Source of the DNA: Aphrocallistes beatrix
Lineage: Eukaryota; Porifera; Hexactinellida; Sceptrulophora; Aphrocallistidae
DNA: 64,000 nucleotides
NCBI GenBank assembly: GCA_963281255.1
Contig: OY725492.1
Coordinates: 3,711,104-3,775,103 of the forward strand
Direction of reading: 5' to 3'
Positions 23,435 through 33,371 of the stretch are shown here, in pieces. Under the pieces are notes generated by a model. That model was not told where the DNA came from. It made no database searches and saw nothing but the letters and a program-made list of their open reading frames with translations. The stretch's first letter is position 1. Every line of letters begins with the position of its first letter. A program made the translations under genes and the position numbers.

Positions 23435-24068
23435 TGTTATTAATACTTCAAAGCCACAACTTATGTTTGATATCTTAAATGTATTTATTATAGTGTATGG
23501 CTATAAAAAAGATTATCTGCATATTTTCACACCATTTGATGAATTTTGAAAATAATGCTAGAGACTAACTTCCAACGGTGACTTGGGATTTTCAGGGGTG
23601 TAGATTTCGAATATCATATTTTCAGATCTATATGATAAATTATTTGTTCACTTTTGTTTACAATAGATACATAAAGTAAACAAATCTCAAAACTATGCTA
23701 GAAACTTGCTTACAACGGTTAACATGGGGTTTTCAGGGGTCTAGATGTCGAATATCATATTTTCGAGTAAATTTGGTCATCAATTTGTTTACTTTTGTTT
23801 ACAATAGATACATACAGTAAAAAAATACAAAAATGGGCTAGAATCTAGCTTCCAACGGTTGACATAGGGTTTTTAGTGCTGTAGATTTTGAATATTATAT
23901 TTTCGGATCCATATGAGAAATTATTCGTCGACCTTTGTTTACAATATTTATTTAAAGGAAAAAATTCCAAAATATGTTTGATTGAGTGATTCCAGGCGCC
24001 CGCAGGGCGACTCTGCGGACACGCAGTGTCCGCAAGCCGCGTAGCGCAAGCAAGCGAAGCGTGCTTGT
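23435..24068 (+). mobile_element. Helitron-like family B copy, 5'-truncated
   Basis: Head to tail with the previous element. It starts within the body (ttattaatacttcaaagcc), carries three ~140-bp units and ends with the complete GC-rich terminus (hairpin CGGACACgcaGTGTCCG) at 24068. Confidence 0.65.
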
Positions 24069-24398
24069 ATTGACTAAATGTCGAAAGGGCTGCCCGGTTG
24101 GGACAGGTGCTAGGATATCGGAGGTCCGGATAAAGAGGTTCGAGTGCATAGTAATATTTTTATAATTATACATATACAATCTGTGAGAAATACTCTCCAA
24201 GTTTCATTCCCATGCATTTCATAGGAATAAATTGATGAATAACGTTATGGTAAATGAGTTCTTCTTATGCTCTTTAACAATATCGTATTTTCGCTCCTAG
24301 ATAAATCCTTAGTCTTATCCTGATTAAAATCATCTTTTTGATACGCTTAATTTTAAATCCCTCCGTTGCCCTTGGAATGTGTCGCGTCATTCCGGGTA
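24069..24398. repeat. Right end of TA-type transposon and resumed copy 1-like flank
   Basis: 24069-24139 is the mirrored right end of the element opening at 14303. From about 24142 the sequence matches copy 1's flank at 6150-6400 (cattcccatgcatttcat, aaattgatgaataacgtt). Confidence 0.55.
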
Positions 24399-24683
24399 TT
24401 TACTATAAATAGAAAAAACTCCAAGCCATCCGGGGTTAAGCAATATTGATAGCCTATAGACTCCCTACACACTGAGTATTGAAGTTGATATGAGTTATTC
24501 CATAAGGATTACGCAAAAATCAACAAAGTACGTATGTAGATACACCATACATTATTATGCATAAATTTGAAGTTTAAAAAGTCTCACTTTCATCAAACTT
24601 TTCAAATTATCTGTGATGATTACAGATACGGAGTAACATATCAGAGCAATGATGTGCCTATATAATTTGTTCATATTTGCGCC

Positions 24684-25101
24684 CAGGGATTCCAGAACTG
24701 GCAAAAAAAAAGTTGCACGGATTTTTTTTTGCCAACCGTTTATTTGCTACTTTATTTTGTCCTCCAATTTAGATTTAGTTTTATTCACTCACTACTATTT
24801 TTTTTACATGCTACTTATTTTTTACGGGCATTTAGTTGGCGTGAGGAAAAGAAATTATTGATCGTGCAATATGAAACCGAAACGAGTCTTCATCGAGCGA
24901 TTTGCAGAAATATTTGAGCATTTCAGAATCAGAATTTTCTTAATTTAACCATGTCCGTTTCATCATGGTATCGGGGAAATTTACTTGCTACTTTTTTTTT
25001 GCTCGCCATCCAGAATATTTTCTTACTACCTTTTATTTTCCTCCAAAAAAAATAAAAAGGTAGTAAGCAACAAGTAAAGAAAAGTAGCAAGTGAATCCCT
25101 G
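24684..25101. mobile_element. hAT MITE in the 5' flank of nuclease copy 3
   Basis: Ends CAGGGATTC and GAATCCCTG, with 8-bp flanks tttgcgcc (24676-24683) and tttgcacc (25102-25109), one base different. The paralogous flank of copy 2 (about 12298-12310) lacks the element and has a single tttgcgcc, an exact empty site. Confidence 0.92.
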
Positions 25102-25275
25102 TTTGCACCACCATATTTTGCCACATATTACTTGCTTCGAACTAGACTGCCTCTACCTTCACACAGACACAATGAAAGGGGAGGAGCACTTTTGTGGTTA
25201 ATTAATTGATCACAATTCTAGCAAGTAAACCTGATCTTACATCTCTAAATTAGATTTTTCACTCAGTAATTTGTT

Positions 25276-26427
25276 ATGGCTGTTAATGACTTGAAGTGTG
25301 CTCCTCCAAGTGTTCCAGAATCCAGAATCAAACAGCTTCACTCGTCAGAATTATTCACTCTCTCTCAATATCCAGAGAGAAAATTAATTTCAACATCAAA
25401 AGAACACCCATACCAGTTCTCAATACTCTCCTACAACATTTTAGCAGATTGTTATGTTAACAAAACTGAATTTCCTTATTGTGAAGCTAGTAGTTTAGCA
25501 AACGAAGGAAGACATCAGAGTCTGTTGAAAGAGCTAGAATCAATCGGATACGGGAGTGTGTTATGTTTCCAAGAAGTGACGGAGAAGTATTACACATCTC
25601 GATTACGCCCTTCTCTCAACGAGCTGGGATACGATGGAGTGTTCCGAGAGAAAATAGTGGAGAAATCTTCCAACCCAGAAGACGGCCTGGCTACTTTCTA
25701 TCTGAGGGAGAAATGCAGTTTGGTGGCTATCGAACACGTAACACTAAACGAACTAATGATCTCAGCATGGGAGAAACTGTTTGGTAACAAGCATTTATAT
25801 GAGACCTGCTACAGAGACACGTTGGCTTTATTTACAGTCTTCCTTATAGACAATAGGCTAGTTGCATTTGGAAATGTTCATGTAGCTTGGGACTTAGATC
25901 ATCCAGACGTACAAACTCTACAGGGGTGTCTAGTTCTCACAAAACTAGTTGAATTTGCGAAATTTCACAAGTGTGACAGTTACATTTTATGTGGCGATTT
26001 TAATATTGAACCCACAGCTGACTCGCTGTATGCTATGTTTTCTGGCAATGCTATTAGTGCGGAGATGATTGCGAAATTTCTAAGTTCAGATATTCTAATA
26101 CCGGTGAAACAGTCTAAAATCGCTCTATTCGCGAATCAATCAGAGATGGTTCCTTATTTCAGAGTGTTCGAGAAGTTCTACACAATTCCGGAACCTGTCA
26201 AGAGTGCTTATATGACAATCCAAGGAAAGGAACCAGAATTCACTAACTACGAGGGAGATTTCTACGGATGTCTTGACTACATATTCTACAGTGATGGAGT
26301 GCTGCCTGTCAGTGTACTAGCAATGCCAGAAGAGAAAGATCTCAAATCCGAGGTTGCCCTCCCTAACACTGTCATGTCTTCTGACCATCTATCCATCAAG
26401 GCTGAGTTCCGATTTGAGAGCAGGTGA
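25276..26427 (+). CDS. CCR4/Nocturnin/Angel-type exonuclease, copy 3
   Basis: Intact 383-residue paralogue with no intron. It has the same motifs as copy 2: SYNILAD, CFQEVTEKYY, CGDFNI, DYIFYS and SSDHLSI. The region before the CGDFN motif reads NVHVAWDLDHPDVQTLQ, nearer the canonical family form than the NVHIHWH of copies 1 and 2. The 5' 300 bp and the last 400 bp are nearly identical to copy 2, while the middle (about 25640-26030) is clearly diverged. That mosaic fits patchy gene conversion. The 5' flank carries a hAT MITE about 175 bp before the ATG that copy 2 lacks, which could alter expression. Confidence 0.85.
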   Translation: MAVNDLKCAPPSVPESRIKQLHSSELFTLSQYPERKLISTSKEHPYQFSILSYNILADCYVNKTEFPYCEASSLANEGRHQSLLKELESIGYGSVLCFQEVTEKYYTSRLRPSLNELGYDGVFREKIVEKSSNPEDGLATFYLREKCSLVAIEHVTLNELMISAWEKLFGNKHLYETCYRDTLALFTVFLIDNRLVAFGNVHVAWDLDHPDVQTLQGCLVLTKLVEFAKFHKCDSYILCGDFNIEPTADSLYAMFSGNAISAEMIAKFLSSDILIPVKQSKIALFANQSEMVPYFRVFEKFYTIPEPVKSAYMTIQGKEPEFTNYEGDFYGCLDYIFYSDGVLPVSVLAMPEEKDLKSEVALPNTVMSSDHLSIKAEFRFESR

Positions 26428-26528
26428 ACATAGCTTTTAGGAGAATGTAAATGCATGATTCTATTTGATATACGTATAGACTAACCAGATATTTTAACAC
26501 TTCATAATTTCAGTGTGTTTGCCTTGAT

Positions 26529-26724
26529 CAGTGTTGCCAGATAGGCTGCTTAGCATGTTCATGCCACATACCTTCAAAAGTTCAGCCAAATTCATACTAA
26601 AAGTTAAAAGTTCACGCCATGGTTCATGGTTCATGATTCATGCTATGTTAATGCCACCACTCAAAAGTTTAAAATACCTGAAAATATCAAATCTATGAAC
26701 TTTGTTCATGATATGGCAACATTG
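26529..26724. mobile_element. hAT MITE, 196 bp
   Basis: Ends CAGTGTTGCCA and TGGCAACATTG, with the exact 8-bp duplication GCCTTGAT at 26521-26528 and 26725-26732. The interior is rich in gttcatg motifs. Confidence 0.9.
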
Positions 26725-26925
26725 GCCTTGATCAATATTACGTATTGGTTTTTGATCATTTGATTACAACTACGTAACTAATATACCTTTGTAATATTGT
26801 GTGATTAATATTTAGTTTGCATGGTTGGTTACACTCTGACTTGGCACGCCCATTATCCGAATTGACATAACTAAGTTTGGGTATTTCTTCCTGCTTACAG
26901 AATGCCAGGTAATTCTCTTTACTCG

Positions 26926-26933
26926 TATATAAG
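26926..26933 (+). promoter_or_regulatory. TATA box of the multi-pass membrane protein gene
   Basis: TATATAAG lies about 30 bp before a pyrimidine-rich initiator-like stretch (tttcattcagt) and 47 bp before the ATG at 26973. Confidence 0.5.
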
Positions 26934-26972
26934 CCGTAACCTCAACTGTACGTCAGATTTCATTCAGTAGGA

Positions 26973-28082
26973 ATGGTGAGCAATTACACGACGTTGGATT
27001 TTTTAGATGATTTTCTAAATGATTTGACGCTTGTCTTTCAAATCTTGACATTGCTGCTGAACATTATTCTGGTATTCTGGCTCATCCACGTTATCTATTC
27101 CATACATGCGTCTGTGACTCGATGGTTGCGATTGAGATATCGGCAAGGTTTAGAGTGTAGCGATGCTTCAAGTAGAAAAATTCTTTTTTACAAAGAATGC
27201 ATTATTCGCTACATCATTTTCTTTTTCTTATTGCTTTTCGAGATTGGGTATTTTGTGGATTATAATTTGGAAAATTTAATCACTAGTTTCACTCCAGCTC
27301 CAGATTTTGACGTCCATCTCGGTCATAACTGCACCATTGTTGAAGATACGATTTTAAATCAATTCTTTGATACTCAGCCTACAAAATTATTTGAAACTTT
27401 CCTAGCTTCCCACTTCAGATCTCTTATCACTTCGTCATCATGGATGTATGCAGTGCTTCTGTTGCATCTGACGAAAGCGGCGAAAGGTGAACTGTTGCGA
27501 ATGAAGAATTTGGCCAAATGGTTATCATTCGGGATTTTCCAACATCTCTGTTTTTTTATTTTTTGTTGGTTTCGATGGACTACATTTTTCGCATTATTGT
27601 CAGAACCTTTTATTTCCCAGTTCAACATAATCGTTGCGGCCGTCCTTGCAAGGAGATTTCTCAGAGCAATGGAGAGCCGACTGAACACTGCGTACCACAC
27701 TTGGAACTTGTCTTCTGTGCGAGAGCAAAAGTCTTTGTTGAGACAATATAAAATACTTATTCCATTTTCTCTAGGGATTATAGAGATATTTTACCTAAAA
27801 AACATGTTTCTTTACGTCCCATATGTCATAGTGGAAACAGTGCTCTTCAATTCATGCTTGTATTACCTCCCAAAGCTCAATCTTAGTGAGAATACAGTGA
27901 ACGGCTATAACCTCTATTCCATCGTCGTGTTTCTTCTTATTCGTATCATAGATGCTATTTATTACTCGGGACTGATTGTACTGAACAGTGTGATGATCTG
28001 TAAATTTGTTTATTCAAAATGCAAACGTGTGTCCTACCGATACCATGTGGAAGATACTCTAGTTTATCCACTATTGAACTAG
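26973..28082 (+). CDS. Multi-pass membrane protein, about seven helices, family unknown
   Basis: 369 residues, no intron. Strongly hydrophobic segments lie near residues 20-48, 72-92, 150-175, 182-210, 218-230, 262-300 and 312-345, so about seven membrane spans are plausible. N-glycosylation sites (NYT at 4, NCT near 115) suggest an exposed N-terminus and first large loop. There is no DRY, NPxxY or class C signature, and no cleavable signal peptide is evident. The short C-terminal tail is basic then polar. It could be a divergent GPCR or gustatory-receptor-like protein, but no motif supports a choice. Confidence 0.75.
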   Translation: MVSNYTTLDFLDDFLNDLTLVFQILTLLLNIILVFWLIHVIYSIHASVTRWLRLRYRQGLECSDASSRKILFYKECIIRYIIFFFLLLFEIGYFVDYNLENLITSFTPAPDFDVHLGHNCTIVEDTILNQFFDTQPTKLFETFLASHFRSLITSSSWMYAVLLLHLTKAAKGELLRMKNLAKWLSFGIFQHLCFFIFCWFRWTTFFALLSEPFISQFNIIVAAVLARRFLRAMESRLNTAYHTWNLSSVREQKSLLRQYKILIPFSLGIIEIFYLKNMFLYVPYVIVETVLFNSCLYYLPKLNLSENTVNGYNLYSIVVFLLIRIIDAIYYSGLIVLNSVMICKFVYSKCKRVSYRYHVEDTLVYPLLN

Positions 28083-28680
28083 ACTAACTGCAACTTACTT
28101 CAGGAAACCAGGAAGCATTTAATTAAGAATCTTGCTACATTTCAATTTTACCATTCGTGTGTATTTTTGTGTGTGTTTTTCAGAGTTTTTTATATCTTTG
28201 TTTTTTAAAGTTTTTTATATCACGTATTAATTTAAGCTTTTTACCTTGAATATGGTGACATCTCTAAATACTATATACTTTGCATAGCTTTACTAGAACA
28301 CAACCGTAACAACGCATGGAGGTCCATAGACGATTTAAACCAATTCAACGGATAGGAACACTTGAGCATGTGGAGACTAACTCTATCATTGAAAATATAT
28401 TTTGGTAGAAAGCATTTTAAATTGAACGACTAATAACAGGGGCGTTTCACAAGGGAGGCGGTAGCCCCTCCCAGATTTTGACTTGCCCTCCCTTTGCCCC
28501 TCCAGTTTCAGAAATCTAAAAACGCCACATATTTTTCTATAAAGCTTTGAGTATAGTATCCATGGTATCATAGTGCATTGACAGAATTACGGTTGACAAA
28601 ATTATCGCAATCTTATATTTGTTATATATTTATGTGCTTTAAATTCTGAGTATTTTCTATCTAGCCGGGTTTATTTGTAA
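28083..28680. other. Intergenic
   Basis: No gene seen. A one-ended CAGGGGCG start near 28438, followed by gcccctccc-rich sequence, may be a degraded hAT terminus. Confidence 0.3.
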
Positions 28681-29409
28681 ATGACGAGCTCAGACTCCAA
28701 ATACAATTCTTTTTTCGGTCTTACCCTCGACACCGAACTCAGAAAACAATTGCCTCGTTACAAATATCATCTGGAGGCGATTAACTTTATCACACAGCAC
28801 TGGACTAATCGAACTGACTCTCAGGACATATCGAGCTTAATCAAGCTACTCAAACCAAAGCTGGGAAATGATAAACAATCCTACGAATGCTTGAAAGCTT
28901 GTTTAAATGAGCTGGCAGGATATGATCCTTCTTTCAAGTGCTATTTGCAGTGTTATCCAGGTGGAGCCCCTTATACCCCTCCCCCCGGCCCCACTCCAAT
29001 GGACACCCAGACTATCGCTGGACAGGGTGATTCTACCAATTCACAGATCCCCAATTTATTCACCCCGCCAACCCAAAAAGACCATTCTATTGCTAATCAG
29101 AGGTTGGATGCGGATGGAGATGACTTTCTCTTTAAAATCGCAGAGAATATAGCTGCAACTAAATTGGAAGTTTTCTGTGTTATGGGTCTTAGAATGGAAC
29201 TAATTGAATACGAGAATCTCACTGATGGTCTCGATAATCATTCTAAGAAAGCCATAGCAGTCTTGAGAAGTTGGCAGCAAAAAGCTCCCACAGGACCTCG
29301 TACTGAACATGGTACGAAGTATCTGCCCTTCACGAGACATTACCTCAAGCAAGCACTAAATGAATGTAAACACAATGATGCCATTCTAGCGCTAGGTCTG
29401 GAATCATGA
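28681..29409 (+). CDS. Death-domain adaptor-like protein
   Basis: 242 residues, no intron, no signal peptide. The C-terminal part (about 146-238) has the six-helix death-domain pattern: DDFLFKIAENIAATKLEVFC, then LRMELIEYENL, AIAVLRSWQQKAPTG and YLKQALNECKHNDAILALGL. An N-terminal helical region (about 12-75) may be a second death-fold domain (DED or CARD-like), but this is weaker. The two are joined by a Pro/Thr/Gln-rich linker (94-135). Such proteins bridge receptors to caspases or NF-kB pathways. The neighbour is a TRIM-NHL gene on the same strand. Partner and pathway cannot be read from sequence. Confidence 0.72.
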   Translation: MTSSDSKYNSFFGLTLDTELRKQLPRYKYHLEAINFITQHWTNRTDSQDISSLIKLLKPKLGNDKQSYECLKACLNELAGYDPSFKCYLQCYPGGAPYTPPPGPTPMDTQTIAGQGDSTNSQIPNLFTPPTQKDHSIANQRLDADGDDFLFKIAENIAATKLEVFCVMGLRMELIEYENLTDGLDNHSKKAIAVLRSWQQKAPTGPRTEHGTKYLPFTRHYLKQALNECKHNDAILALGLES

Positions 29410-29842
29410 ACAGTTGATCATGTTTTTATTATATTTGGGTTTTTGATAGTTTTGTAAAAAATTTTAAACCTGTGCTTGACTCATAACTCATTTAGTTCTT
29501 ATGGATTTACCCTTTTAGGCATATCTTGCTAAGTTGTATTGTATTATGAATTATAATCTTGTACTGTATTATGAATTATGTATAATCTTGTACGTGTATT
29601 GTTTATTTTCTATTTCTAATGGATTTCACCTATGAACTGCCCTTCCACCACATAGATACCTACCTCAATATAAGATTGAATGTACGCTCATTCATCTAAT
29701 TAGTATTTTCAGATTTCATTCTTAGTCTATCGTATAAACCAACCCGTCATCAAATTAATATTTCATTCCAAATTCAATTCACTGACATATTTTGGGTGGA
29801 TAATTATGCTCAACATCATCCAATTACTAAATATTCACTTAA

Positions 29843-29943
29843 CCGTAGAATGCCCACTGGGGACACAGTGTCCCCGATATCGCGGATGTCTCCCAGCCAT
29901 TTTCTATGCAACTGAAGCCATATAAATGCTGGGCATTCTACAG
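29843..29943. mobile_element. 101-bp MITE with TTAA target duplication
   Basis: Inverted ends CCGTAGAATGCCCA and TGGGCATTCTACAG, flanked by TTAA at 29839-29842 and 29944-29947. A second copy of the same length lies inverted at 61006-61106. TTAA targets are typical of piggyBac, but the terminal bases are not the usual CCC, so the class is provisional. Confidence 0.8.
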
Positions 29944-31035
29944 TTAAAAGTGTAATATCTCTTAAAATGAATGTATAGGAATGACCTATGATTGATGAAT
30001 GTTTGTATGTGGTATAATTAAGCCTATTAGGCTCACCATGTTAGGTTGATCATAATAGCTCAGCAAAGCGGGTTTAATCCTAAGGATTTGAAATTAAATT
30101 GAGGTGATTTTTCTAAATCCTATTCAATTCTTACATCAATCCGCCTGGATTCCGGGCTTTGGACTTGTCTATGCTGCGTCATCTCTGAGATGTGGAAGCT
30201 ACTCACACCCCATCCGTTATATTTGTGTGTGCTTCCTATACCATTATATTGAATCCATGATGCAATATCATATTGAAAGTTCTTACAAATGTACAATACT
30301 TCTTTTTTTCTTCACTCCGTATTCTTAGCTTTGAAACAGCACACATTACTTTTCCATCAAAGCCCAAGCAGCCACATTGTGGCGACATCGGGCTTTGAAG
30401 CCTCATGATGCGTTCGAGTATAAATACACATTTCCTACACGCACAGACCATTGTGTATAGTTTTGTATATAAGCTGAGGTGTTAGTTCCCCATCAAGCAG
30501 ACTACAGTAAATTCTCCAGCAGACGTTAGAAAGATACCATATGTATGTATGTTCACGATTTTGGTTCTGTTAGCATTTGGAATATTTAAGTAAATGGCGG
30601 CAATTTCCTTAGGCGTTTAGAAATTTGCACTTGTAAGAATTACACAGTATAATTATGTGGTGGATCGCCAATTCTGTTTCCTCATTACACAGACTATACA
30701 ATGAATTTAGATAGGGGTCATGTTTAGCTGATCTGTCAAATCCTAAGTTCTACTGAACATACAAACTAGACTAAACACGTTCTATCTAAACATGATCGTT
30801 ATTTAATTAAATTGCAACCTAATCAATATTTCAGCAATAAGACAAGTTTGGAGCTCATTGAGTGTACTACTGATAATGATCATGATACATGTCTTGCTAT
30901 TATTCTAGTTTCCAATTGTGTATCTGACCTCTATGTTCTCGACACATTAGCCACAGACTTAATTATCTTTGTTCAAAAAGCAATTGTGTTTATTGATTAC
31001 TGATCAAAATAACAGTTCTGTACCTCTAAGAAGAG

Positions 31036-31043
31036 TATAAATA
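31036..31043 (+). promoter_or_regulatory. TATA box of the TRIM-NHL gene
   Basis: TATAAATA 44 bp before the ATG at 31080. The spacing allows a short 5' UTR. Confidence 0.5.
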
Positions 31044-31079
31044 CACTGGTTAGCATTAGTTACATTAATTGATGAGAGA

Positions 31080-33044
31080 ATGAGTGAGAACATTGAAGTA
31101 ATCAGCAAACCTGACACGACCCAGCACCTCTTCACCTGTTCGTCCTGTTCCGAAACAAAAGAGCCTTTGAAGCTGTTTCCTTGTTTCCATTCTCTCTGCC
31201 AGAAATGCTATTTCATCGAGGATAATGAACATAGTGTTGTTCAATGCAAACTCTGTCCTGAAAAGTATTTCGCAGAAGAAATTGATCCCGCTCAGTTAGC
31301 TGACAACTTTTTCGCGAATGAGTATAGGTCCATGTTAGAAATCCTTGACAAAGCGCGCACTGCAATCGTCTGCCAGAATTGCTGCCTTCCCAAACCCAAA
31401 GAAGCGGACGCTTTCTGCTTTGATTGCAATCGTTTCATGTGTCGCGCGGACATGAAGGCCCATCTGACAGTGACGCAGTCCTACTGTGACGTAGGCTATG
31501 AACATTTGTGCATTAACCTGATGGACTTGAAATTGAAAGACCCGGTGCAACTCATGCATTTCATAAAAGACCGCATTATCAAGTGCTCCACACATACCTA
31601 CCGATCCGAGTTCTATTGTCTCGACGATGAGATGTGGGTGTGCAACCTTTGCAAGGCAGGACACCACAGCTCGCATCTGCTCTACTCCGATAAGGAGATA
31701 GCGGATAGATGGCTGGATGACTTGAAAGCCTCGCAGGAGAAAATACAATACTTCGTGAATGAGAATCATGTGAATAAGGAGGACATCCAGTCTGCCATGG
31801 CGGAGCAGAAGAAGAAAGAAAGTGAAATTATTCAGCATATCGAGGACAACTTCAACGAATTATTGGAGAAGATCGAGTTGAAAAAGCAAGAGATGATCGG
31901 ACAAGCTAAAAGGAAGTACGATATACAAATTGAGCTGCTCAAGTCGAAACTGGATGCAATTGAGAGTAGCTTAGAGCGAATAGAGAGTGCCAAACAGTTC
32001 ATCGACTTTTCAATACAACTCTCCGATAAGCACTTTCTAAAGGAGGCCTCGTTTATAATGGCGAGCTATGGCGACACACTGCATTGCCAGGAGTTGGACA
32101 GGGACGACTATGTGGATGTAGTGATTAGGCTGCGCAAGTCAGTTGATGAATTTGTAGAGGACTTCTGTGTGCTCAGAGACAGTGATATGTACTCCGCCAA
32201 TGAGGGTTGCTTCGGATGTTTCGGATCTGGCGCGGATCAATTCAAGCTTATTTCAGACGTCACTGTTGATAAAGCCGGCCGTATCCATGTAGTAGACTCC
32301 CAAGCTTATTCCATCAAAATATTCACTCCCGATGGGAAGTTTTTATCGCAAGTCGGCTCCCGTGGAGAGAAGGAAGGTCAGTTCATGCGTCCATGGGGTA
32401 TCTGCACTCGAGACGATTTCATGTACATCTCTGATTACATCCGACACACCGTCCAGATGTTTGATATCGATGGGAACTTCGTTAAGACGGTGGGCAAGCC
32501 AGGCCCAGGCAAGAACCAGTTCAAAGAGCCGAGGGGAATGGAGGCAGGAGATGAAGTGTTCATTTGCGATAAACTCAACAATCGCATTCAGGTCTACTCG
32601 CTTGACCTGCAGTACTTATCCACGCTTGGAAGAGGTGTGAAACTGAATCAGCCGCGAGATATAGCGATGAGTAACGATCGCTTAGTTATCCTGGACAGTG
32701 GAAGTCCCTGCATACACGTCATTCTCAAGACAGACGAGTTCCTGTACACTTTCGGTGAGAAAGGACCTGGCCTGCTACTCACTGATCCATGGTTCATTAC
32801 GGCAGATGAGAATTCCTGTATTCTTACGGACTCCAAAAGTAATGCTATTGTTCGGTACTCGTTAAGTGGAGATCTGAGTCTGCATTTCAACCGTCACGGA
32901 GACATATCCGGATCTATTTGCCAGCCGAATGGGATCTACCTGGATGGGAGAGGAATGTTGGTGATCGGGGAGAGCGGGAATTGTCGCATTCAAGTTATGA
33001 AGTTAGACGAACCTTTCCAATCCCCGCTAGCTCCTACTTCCTAG
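31080..33044 (+). CDS. TRIM-NHL protein (RING, B-boxes, coiled coil, NHL repeats)
   Basis: 654 residues, no intron. A C3HC4 RING finger uses C20, C23, C35, H37, C40, C43, C56 and C59. Two B-box zinc fingers follow, one at about 97-135 (CQNC ... CFDCNRFMC) and one at about 165-205 (CSTHTYRSEFYCLDDEMWVC). A Lys/Glu-rich coiled coil spans about 225-310. Five to six NHL repeats fill 385-650 (motifs KAGRIHVVDSQAYSIKIF, DFMYISDYIRHTVQMFDIDG, EVFICDKLNNRIQVYSLD). No filamin domain is obvious between coiled coil and NHL. The family comprises E3 ubiquitin ligases whose NHL propeller binds RNA or protein, related to TRIM2/3/56/71. The specific orthologue is undecided. Confidence 0.93.
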   Translation: MSENIEVISKPDTTQHLFTCSSCSETKEPLKLFPCFHSLCQKCYFIEDNEHSVVQCKLCPEKYFAEEIDPAQLADNFFANEYRSMLEILDKARTAIVCQNCCLPKPKEADAFCFDCNRFMCRADMKAHLTVTQSYCDVGYEHLCINLMDLKLKDPVQLMHFIKDRIIKCSTHTYRSEFYCLDDEMWVCNLCKAGHHSSHLLYSDKEIADRWLDDLKASQEKIQYFVNENHVNKEDIQSAMAEQKKKESEIIQHIEDNFNELLEKIELKKQEMIGQAKRKYDIQIELLKSKLDAIESSLERIESAKQFIDFSIQLSDKHFLKEASFIMASYGDTLHCQELDRDDYVDVVIRLRKSVDEFVEDFCVLRDSDMYSANEGCFGCFGSGADQFKLISDVTVDKAGRIHVVDSQAYSIKIFTPDGKFLSQVGSRGEKEGQFMRPWGICTRDDFMYISDYIRHTVQMFDIDGNFVKTVGKPGPGKNQFKEPRGMEAGDEVFICDKLNNRIQVYSLDLQYLSTLGRGVKLNQPRDIAMSNDRLVILDSGSPCIHVILKTDEFLYTFGEKGPGLLLTDPWFITADENSCILTDSKSNAIVRYSLSGDLSLHFNRHGDISGSICQPNGIYLDGRGMLVIGESGNCRIQVMKLDEPFQSPLAPTS

Positions 33045-33371
33045 CCATACCACCTTAGTGGGAAGGCATTAGAAATAATTTATAATTGAGATTTTGGTGT
33101 TATTTTTGTGATAATTCTACTAGATTTTATATTGGATTACTATTTGTCAATATTTTCTAATCTAATTCTCTAATTATGTAGAATCTGCATATCTACGTAT
33201 TGTATGTACTATTTAACTCTTGGGTTATAACGAATTCCAGACCGAAATTCTTTAAGCTCGGTTTTTTTGTCCATCCCTTTATATAGGTCAATCGTAATGA
33301 AAATAAACGAGACAAGTACCTGAGATACAACAAATGTTAGAATTTGAGTCTAGTGTCTTTTTGCTTTAGAA
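33045..33371. other. Intergenic between TRIM-NHL and glucosyltransferase genes
   Basis: Only 3' UTR-like AT-rich sequence was seen. No gene or repeat was recognised. Confidence 0.4.

Larger units (their letters stand above)
29410..31079. other. Long intergenic region before the TRIM-NHL gene
   Basis: No gene supported. It holds a 101-bp TTAA-flanked MITE at 29843-29943 and, at 30415-30530, a promoter-like stretch (gtatataagctgaggtgtta). Short frames here have no recognisable domain. Confidence 0.4.

Noticed and set aside
28438..28530. hAT element starting CAGGGGCG
   Set aside because: No matching second end or 8-bp duplication was found.
31335..31838. 167-codon minus-strand frame
   Set aside because: Shadow of the TRIM-NHL gene on the opposite strand.
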